Origin: an archaeon | GTDB taxonomy: Archaea > Aenigmatarchaeota > Aenigmatarchaeia > CG10238-14 > SCSR01 | Direction: 5' to 3' | Length of the DNA stretch: 9,889 bases | Assembly (NCBI GenBank): GCA_004297575.1 | Contig: SCSR01000101.1 | Location: 1-9,889, forward strand | In this document: piece by piece, positions 6,329 through 9,889 of the stretch | How positions within the stretch are numbered: position 1 is the first letter of the stretch | Layout: each line of letters begins with the position of its first letter | Made by a program: the position numbers and the translations under genes | Notes under the pieces: model-generated | The model's database searches: none | What the model was told of the DNA's origin: nothing | Seen by the model: the letters and a program-made list of their open reading frames with translations, nothing else

Positions 6329-7108
6329 TCATGCTGGCGCGTTGATTATGGTGTTATTGGTGAGGAGCTTGTATGTCCCCATCATTTGAGTCGTACGGAA
6401 AACATACCAGCCATCACTCTCTATAGTTCCAACCTGTCCCCACACCTGATTCAGCCCAGTATAAACGGCAGCATCTGGTGAAAGAAGTATCGTCGGAACT
6501 CGGGTGATGTTGTACTTTTGCACAAGTAGATTGCCATTTGCCGAAGAAACGTCATACGTTGTTGTATTGGAAACATACACGCCATATCCAGGCAGTATCT
6601 GCATATGAAGGTCGGCATCATAGCATGTCTGGCATGAACTGTCAGTTAGCTTGATGACCTGCACGACACCGATAACATCTTGTATATCCAAGCTGTAATA
6701 AGGCGGGATGCCACTGACGACTTCTGCACCCTTTACATACGAAGCGCCCAATGCATGCCACACCATGGACATGCTGGTCCTGTTTACGTCACCGGTTATT
6801 ACCAGTGCTGGCAACGACTTGATGTTGTATGTTGTGATGTAATTCTGCGCGTTTGCATAAGAAATATTCTTCTGGGTTATGGTCGCGTTCTGGCTCTTGA
6901 TGAATGCTATCACATTATCCATGTTGAAGCATGTGCTGCAGTCGTTGGTGATCAACGTTGCCTGTAGATTGGCAGGCTTGGCATTCTCTATCACCGTCCT
7001 GTAAGGCGAAAGTATCCTCTCGCTCAATGCGATGTTTATCCCGTACAGTATCACAAACACTACAAGGGCTGCCAAAATGATGTTTGGTATTCTTTTTTTC
7101 TTAGGCAA
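6329..7108 (-). CDS. Membrane-anchored tandem thioredoxin-fold protein
   Basis: A 259-aa protein with an N-terminal anchor (about 9-27) and two thioredoxin-like domains outside. Domain 1 (about 47-140) has DCSTCFNM with C57 and C60, and SLPALVITG with the cis-Pro P100. Domain 2 (about 148-250) has SSCQTCYDA with C159 and C162, and RVPTILLSP with P205. Each keeps the CxxC and cis-Pro needed for thiol-disulfide exchange, so a disulfide oxidase, isomerase or copper-site thiol reductase is plausible. The start is TTG at 7108, directly after an in-frame TAG, with GGTGG just upstream. Domain 1 lacks the usual WCxxC tryptophan, common in archaeal extracytoplasmic versions. It follows the 60-aa peptide by 15 nt. 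Confidence 0.85.
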   Translation of the reverse strand: MPKKKRIPNIILAALVVFVILYGINIALSERILSPYRTVIENAKPANLQATLITNDCSTCFNMDNVIAFIKSQNATITQKNISYANAQNYITTYNIKSLPALVITGDVNRTSMSMVWHALGASYVKGAEVVSGIPPYYSLDIQDVIGVVQVIKLTDSSCQTCYDADLHMQILPGYGVYVSNTTTYDVSSANGNLLVQKYNITRVPTILLSPDAAVYTGLNQVWGQVGTIESDGWYVFRTTQMMGTYKLLTNNTIINAPA

Positions 7109-7123
7109 CTAACCACCGATTGC

Positions 7124-7306
7124 TTAACCGCATCCGCCGACTTGGGAAGGCTGCGACAATTGGGATAGCGTGCTTGATGCTCCCGATGAGATTGCACCAG
7201 TGGATATGGCACTTGATATCATCGTCAGCTGTAATGCCTGTATTCCGGCCATCAGCACAAGTACGCCCAATAATGCGAGCAATACCATGTTTGTATCAAT
7301 TTTCAT
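7124..7306 (-). CDS. 60-aa membrane-anchored peptide ending GGCG
   Basis: One membrane helix (about 7-28) is followed by a Ser-rich, low-complexity outer tail (AISSGASSTLSQLSQ) that ends QVGGCG with a single Cys at residue 58. I recall short anchored proteins with a C-terminal VGGC in CPR and DPANN genomes, often near thioredoxin-like genes; function unknown. The lone tail Cys could form a mixed disulfide with the tandem thioredoxin protein encoded next, or bind metal (inference). The start is clear: ATG at 7306 with GGAGGA 6 nt upstream, the best SD in the operon. Confidence 0.75.
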   Translation of the reverse strand: MKIDTNMVLLALLGVLVLMAGIQALQLTMISSAISTGAISSGASSTLSQLSQPSQVGGCG

Positions 7307-7317
7307 TTTTTGTCCTC

Positions 7318-8628
7318 CTATACTCCTAGATTCTGCAACTGCTTTTTGACTGCGTATGAACCTGATAAGGATGAATAATCTTGACCTGCAACAAGTTCCT
7401 TGTCGACATTACTCCAATCTTTGTTTTGCGTTAACTTAAAGTAGATTGCGTCTTGGACATAATTGGATGGGAACCAGAAGGAATTGAACTTGACAAACGC
7501 GTCGAATATCTGCTGCTTGCTGTATCCTTCTGAAGCCATCAGCTCCACCAGTCCCAATGCAGAAAAGCCGTGCGAGCAATCAGGCGTGCCTGTAGGGTTG
7601 CCGCAACATGGCCTGTAGGAATTCATGGCGACATACGTGGCTATCTCCTGCTGCTCTGGCGTCAGACCGATCAAGTTAACATCGCCATATCCAGGATTGC
7701 CTACATCGATGTCATAATTGACGAAAGAACTTGCGAACGGGCTGTCATGCAAGATTGTATTGTTGTTGGCCTTGCCGAGAGCCCAGAGCACATACATCAT
7801 GAACACGGCATTCTTGGAATTGATTGTCAGCTTTTCATTGGAATAGTCTGCGGTGAGCAACGCCCTCTGTCCCGTGGTCAATGGCTGGTTATACCTATTG
7901 GTCAGCACATCGTCCAGCTTGTTGACATCCAGTACGCCTGACTTGACCATCTTGCTGATGCTGTCCCCCCACGTTGCATCTATCGTGAATCCCTGCTCAG
8001 GATTGACTTGGGAGGTTATGCTAGCCACATCTAGTGTCACATTGCCTACCTTTGTCGGTTTCACCGCGCTTGCAGTAAACATGGAAAGTATCTGGTAGCC
8101 GAGAATTGCAACCGCCACAATCAAAATCGCGAGGAATATACGTGCATTGCCATCAAACCTCACTGATTTGCCGCTTATCTTTATCGGGCAGGCATTGAAA
8201 GACTTGAGAGCCAGCCACAATCCTGATGCAAGCAACAGCAGTCCCATGAATTGTATCCACACCGTGTATGGGACCAAAAATGCAAGCGGGATTGATGTGA
8301 TACCGCCCAAGAAAAGAACGTTGACACCCAAGCACGCCGGGCATACAGCTGCTGCAACACCAGTCGACATGCCGAGAATGGAAACCTTGCCTGGGACAGA
8401 TTTGAGAGGTCGCTTGACCAGAGTAACCATCAATGCAGACAAGGCAGATGCAGCAACGATGTAGAGATAATCAAAGACAGTCGGCGCGGTGTTTTTCACA
8501 AAACCTATTTCCAAGAACGGTATCGTGACCATGCCGTAAAAGAAAGAGTAGAACAGGCCGAATCCCAGCAGGGCGGTGATGAAGAACATCTTGTTTTGCA
8601 GTATTGCATCGAATAAATCGCGTTTCAT
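7318..8628 (-). CDS. 436-aa membrane protein with CPAC motif and outer Cys domain
   Basis: The N-terminal half has about five to six membrane helices (near 13-32, 51-70, 80-105, 110-125, 127-142, 162-181), with VCPACLG (C96, C99) in or beside a helix and NACPIKI (C147) after another. The C-terminal half, about 187-436, is soluble and probably outside. It holds YRPCCGNPTGTPDCSHGFS with C341, C342, C351 and H353, then FNSFWFPSNY. I recall this C-terminal block from hypothetical proteins of CPR and DPANN genomes, but no function is known to me. The paired Cys sites on both halves suggest metal or thiol transfer across the membrane. The ATG at 8628 has AAGGT 6-7 nt upstream and follows the YHS gene by 20 nt. 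Confidence 0.75.
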   Translation of the reverse strand: MKRDLFDAILQNKMFFITALLGFGLFYSFFYGMVTIPFLEIGFVKNTAPTVFDYLYIVAASALSALMVTLVKRPLKSVPGKVSILGMSTGVAAAVCPACLGVNVLFLGGITSIPLAFLVPYTVWIQFMGLLLLASGLWLALKSFNACPIKISGKSVRFDGNARIFLAILIVAVAILGYQILSMFTASAVKPTKVGNVTLDVASITSQVNPEQGFTIDATWGDSISKMVKSGVLDVNKLDDVLTNRYNQPLTTGQRALLTADYSNEKLTINSKNAVFMMYVLWALGKANNNTILHDSPFASSFVNYDIDVGNPGYGDVNLIGLTPEQQEIATYVAMNSYRPCCGNPTGTPDCSHGFSALGLVELMASEGYSKQQIFDAFVKFNSFWFPSNYVQDAIYFKLTQNKDWSNVDKELVAGQDYSSLSGSYAVKKQLQNLGV

Positions 8629-8648
8629 TAGAATACCTTATCATTTTT

Positions 8649-8786
8649 CTACTTAATATATTTCTTCGGGTTTTTCATGAACTCTTCCTGGCATGTGTCG
8701 CTGCAAAAATAGTATGTCTCGCCGTTATACTCGGCTGTTATGTCGCCTTCAGGTATTTCCATCTTGCAGACCGGGTCTGTTGCCAT
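8649..8786 (-). CDS. 45-aa YHS-domain protein
   Basis: A stand-alone YHS domain: MATDPVCKMEIPEG, then ETYYFCSDTCQEEFMKNP, with C7, C28 and C32 in the same places as C7, C30 and C34 of the copper ATPase N-terminus. YHS and TRASH domains are small treble-clef-like metal-binding folds often fused to copper pumps and regulators. The ATG at 8786 directly follows the TGA of the 19-aa gene upstream (TGAATG), so translation is likely coupled. It may be a mobile version of the ATPase's own metal-binding domain, acting as chaperone or buffer (inference). The domain call is strong; the gene is below common length cutoffs. Confidence 0.9.
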   Translation of the reverse strand: MATDPVCKMEIPEGDITAEYNGETYYFCSDTCQEEFMKNPKKYIK

Positions 8787-8846
8787 TCACTCACATTTGC
8801 AGTTGCACTTTTTCTTCTTGCCTTGGCAGCATTTGTGTTCTTCCAT
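8787..8846 (-). CDS. 19-aa Cys-rich metallothionein-like peptide
   Basis: The encoded peptide is MEEHKCCQGKKKKCNCKCE: five Cys (6, 7, 14, 16, 18) in 19 residues, one His and many Lys. The CC and CxCxC spacing suits binding of Cu(I) or another soft metal through thiolates, as in very small metallothioneins. The case for a real gene is good: a TATA box lies 26.5 nt before the ATG, so this would be the leaderless first gene of the operon, and its TGA abuts the ATG of the YHS gene. It is too short for family recognition. It could instead act mainly as a translated leader whose Cys codons sense supply, but the residue content argues for metal binding. Confidence 0.65.
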   Translation of the reverse strand: MEEHKCCQGKKKKCNCKCE

Positions 8847-8868
8847 GGTTCTAATTTTATCAAACTGG

Positions 8869-8876
8869 CATAAATA
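8869..8876 (-). promoter_or_regulatory. TATA box of the second operon
   Basis: On the minus strand the site reads TATTTATG, centred 26.5 nt upstream of the ATG at 8846, predicting a leaderless transcript that begins with the 19-aa peptide. Confidence 0.65.
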
Positions 8877-8898
8877 CCTTGCAAGCTCTTAACCTTTA

Positions 8899-8906
8899 CT
8901 TTATAG
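8899..8906 (+). promoter_or_regulatory. TATA-like box before the unrecognised plus-strand gene
   Basis: CTTTATAG, centre 8902.5. At the spacing seen elsewhere the transcript would begin near 8929, downstream of the ATGs at 8914 and 8923, which favours the ATG at 8941. Confidence 0.45.
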
Positions 8907-8913
8907 AATATTC

Positions 8914-9279
8914 ATGATTAGGATGTCGCTAGTATATTCCATGGGTGAAACTAGAGAATGTGAAAACTTGCACGAATTTATCAGATTGCTAGTTAACAAT
9001 GATGTGACTGATTGGACTGTTGGTGCTTATAGAGGAATGAATCATGGTAGTTATGGGATATCTTATACCGCAAATGTGAAAGGTAAGACGTTTACATTCA
9101 ATTACAATTGTAGCGAAGATTGTAACATGTCGGCGTTTCCAGATGAACGTCACTTGGAAGTGGCTGAAGATAGCCAAAAAATTATAGAAAATGTGCTAAT
9201 AGAGGCCAAAGAATTTTGTCTTGAAAAAAGTCCAACCTACATGAAGCTAGATACAATACCACACTCATGTGATAAGTGA
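8914..9279 (+). CDS. Unrecognised AT-rich protein
   Basis: Up to 121 aa, soluble, acidic, with no membrane segment. Visible content: an N-terminal helical part (ECENLHEFIRLLVNND), a middle beta-type part (SYGISYTANVKGKTFTFNYN) and a helical part (DSQKIIENVLIEAKEFCLE). Five Cys are scattered, two close together in NCSEDCN. I do not recognise the family. Start choice is open: in-frame ATGs at 8914, 8923 and 8941, none with an SD; the TATA-like box at 8899-8906 is too near the first two and fits 8941 best, giving 112 aa. Base composition is clearly more AT-rich than the copper operons, so it belongs to a different block of genes. Confidence 0.6.
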   Translation: MIRMSLVYSMGETRECENLHEFIRLLVNNDVTDWTVGAYRGMNHGSYGISYTANVKGKTFTFNYNCSEDCNMSAFPDERHLEVAEDSQKIIENVLIEAKEFCLEKSPTYMKLDTIPHSCDK

Positions 9280-9282
9280 ACG

Positions 9283-9290
9283 CTTATAAA
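9283..9290 (+). promoter_or_regulatory. TATA box for RNase P RNA
   Basis: CTTATAAA, the same octamer (on the other strand, TTTATAAG) as the copper operon box. Its centre plus 26.5 nt is 9313, exactly where the P1 helix of the RNA begins. Confidence 0.7.
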
Positions 9291-9312
9291 CACCAAATTC
9301 CACTAATCCTTC

Positions 9313-9600
9313 AGGCGAGCAAGCCGGGTAGCTTCGCCCTTGCGTCAAAGCACGGGTGAGGAAGTTCCGTCCACTTGAAGGTTGAGCCTGAGAAGGCTAC
9401 ATGGGTATCAGAAACGAGACCTTGCCGTCCCGCTAACGATGATGCAAAGAGTTGGGAAGGTGAAGGGTGAAACGTCTACCGGTGTAACCTGATGAGGTGC
9501 AAGAGTCAATCGCTAAGACAAATGCTACCTATGCTTCAGATGGTGTCAAAGCCGGCTGGAGCAGAAACAGAAGACGGACTATGGCTTGCACGCCGCTACT
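9313..9600 (+). ncRNA. rnpB: RNase P RNA
   Basis: The catalytic RNA that removes 5' leaders from pre-tRNA. The ends pair as helix P1: 9314-9325 (GGCGAGCAAGCC) with 9583-9594 (GGCTTGCACGCC), one A-A mismatch. The conserved core is visible: GAGGAAGTTCCGTCCAC near 9358-9374 (CR-I) and ACAGAAGACGGACTATGG near 9567-9584 (CR-V); TCCGTC (9366-9371) pairs with GACGGA (9573-9578) as part of P4. CAGAAACGAGACC near 9409-9421 fits the CR-II/III region. At about 288 nt it is on the short side for an archaeal RNA. A TATA box at 9283-9290 predicts the 5' end at 9313; a short T run at 9599-9603 may be the 3' end, which nearly touches the convergent gene stop at 9603. Confidence 0.92.
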
Positions 9601-9602
9601 TT

Positions 9603-9818
9603 TCAATTAGTATAGAACCTTGGTGAAAGTTTTTTCCTTTTTGATCTACTCACAAAAGTTGCAACAGCATCATATGTGTATGCATTTTTATACTTTTTGA
9701 ACTTCTTTTTAAGAGCATCTATTATCTTTAAGATATTGGCTAATTTGCCTCTTTTATTGCCTTTTAATAGACTTTTAATATATCTTTCTTCTTTTTCACT
9801 CCATTGATGTCTTGCCAT
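9603..9818 (-). CDS. Small basic protein, possible Myb/SANT-like or HTH DNA-binding
   Basis: A 71-aa, strongly basic protein: MARHQWSEKEERYIKSLL, then a Lys-rich helical stretch (ALKKKFKKYKNAY) and a second helix with TYDAVATFVSRSKRKK. The opening WSEKEERYIKSLL resembles the first helix of Myb/SANT-like domains (W-S/T-x-x-E...I...L), and the later TYDAVATFVSRSKRKK could be the DNA-reading helix, but the match is short and could be chance. The ATG at 9818 is chosen over one at 9866 because the TATA box at 9841-9848 is centred 26.5 nt before it, giving a leaderless mRNA. AT-rich, like the gene at 8914. Convergent with RNase P RNA with almost no gap. Confidence 0.6.
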   Translation of the reverse strand: MARHQWSEKEERYIKSLLKGNKRGKLANILKIIDALKKKFKKYKNAYTYDAVATFVSRSKRKKLSPRFYTN

Positions 9819-9840
9819 GATAATATATTGAATGAATGTG

Positions 9841-9848
9841 TATATAAA
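9841..9848 (-). promoter_or_regulatory. TATA box for the small basic protein
   Basis: On the minus strand the site reads TTTATATA, centred 26.5 nt before the ATG at 9818. It settles the start, since the in-frame ATG at 9866 lies upstream of the promoter. Confidence 0.65.
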
Positions 9849-9889
9849 CTTTAGCATATATGACAATTTTTATTATTATTTTATAATGG

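Noticed and set aside
7570..7941. A 123-aa plus-strand frame
   Set aside because: Antisense shadow of the 436-aa membrane protein, with no start signal.
8654..8661. TATA-like ATATATTA just before the 436-aa gene
   Set aside because: It is within the last codons of the YHS gene (KYIK) and the gene already has an SD, so a separate promoter is not needed.
8878..8885. 8-bp palindrome CTTGCAAG between the divergent TATA boxes
   Set aside because: Too short to separate from chance and not repeated at the other promoters examined here.
8945..8956. TGAAACTAGAGA, a near copy of the palindrome's first half
   Set aside because: Only one half matches, and it is inside coding sequence away from a TATA box.
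1..9889. CRISPR arrays, tRNA genes, insertion sequences or attachment sites
   Set aside because: No regular direct repeats, no tRNA cloverleaf and no transposase or integrase motifs were seen on either strand.

Overview
The window looks archaeal, most likely from a small-genome (DPANN-type, possibly micrarchaeal) lineage; the exact lineage is inferred. The evidence is TATA-box promoters whose centre sits about 26 nt before an ATG (leaderless first genes), strong Shine-Dalgarno (SD) sites only at internal operon genes, an archaeal-looking RNase P RNA, and several small Cys-containing membrane proteins of kinds I associate from memory with DPANN archaea and CPR bacteria.

Layout. The left edge holds the start of a metallo-beta-lactamase-fold hydrolase (1-163, minus). 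A tight minus-strand operon of nine genes then runs from 5478 down to 267 and ends in a hairpin-plus-T-run terminator (217-258). In order of transcription it encodes an anchored Cys/His/Met protein, a 56-aa TRASH-type metal-binding protein, an HCPLC membrane protein, a CAIC membrane protein, a 21-aa peptide with a CC pair, a membrane protein with a CCAHH motif and an outer GGHHRSG domain, a DUF457-like membrane protein, a P1B-1 copper ATPase with an N-terminal YHS domain, and a 69-aa membrane protein. Several genes overlap or abut. Divergent from it is a small DUF5676-like membrane protein (5571-5819, plus).

A second minus-strand operon runs from 8846 to 5823: a 19-aa Cys-rich peptide, a 45-aa YHS protein, a 436-aa Cys-bearing membrane protein, a 60-aa anchored peptide ending GGCG, a membrane-anchored tandem thioredoxin-fold protein, and a membrane-bound winged-helix regulator. 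To the right are an unrecognised AT-rich gene (8914-9279, plus), RNase P RNA (about 9313-9600, plus), and a small basic, possibly DNA-binding protein (9603-9818, minus).

How it works together (inference): the window is a metal and thiol homeostasis island, probably for copper. Small cytoplasmic Cys proteins could hold or pass the ion, the ATPase exports it, and extracytoplasmic Cys/His/Met domains and thioredoxin-like domains handle metal or disulfides outside. A perfect 14-bp palindrome, TGAAACTAGTTTCA, occurs twice: between the divergent promoters of operon 1 and the DUF5676-like gene, and directly on the predicted start of the regulator gene. This suggests that the membrane-bound regulator controls both itself and the copper operon. 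The most notable parts are this regulatory wiring and four tiny metal-binding-type genes (19 to 56 aa) that routine gene calling would miss.
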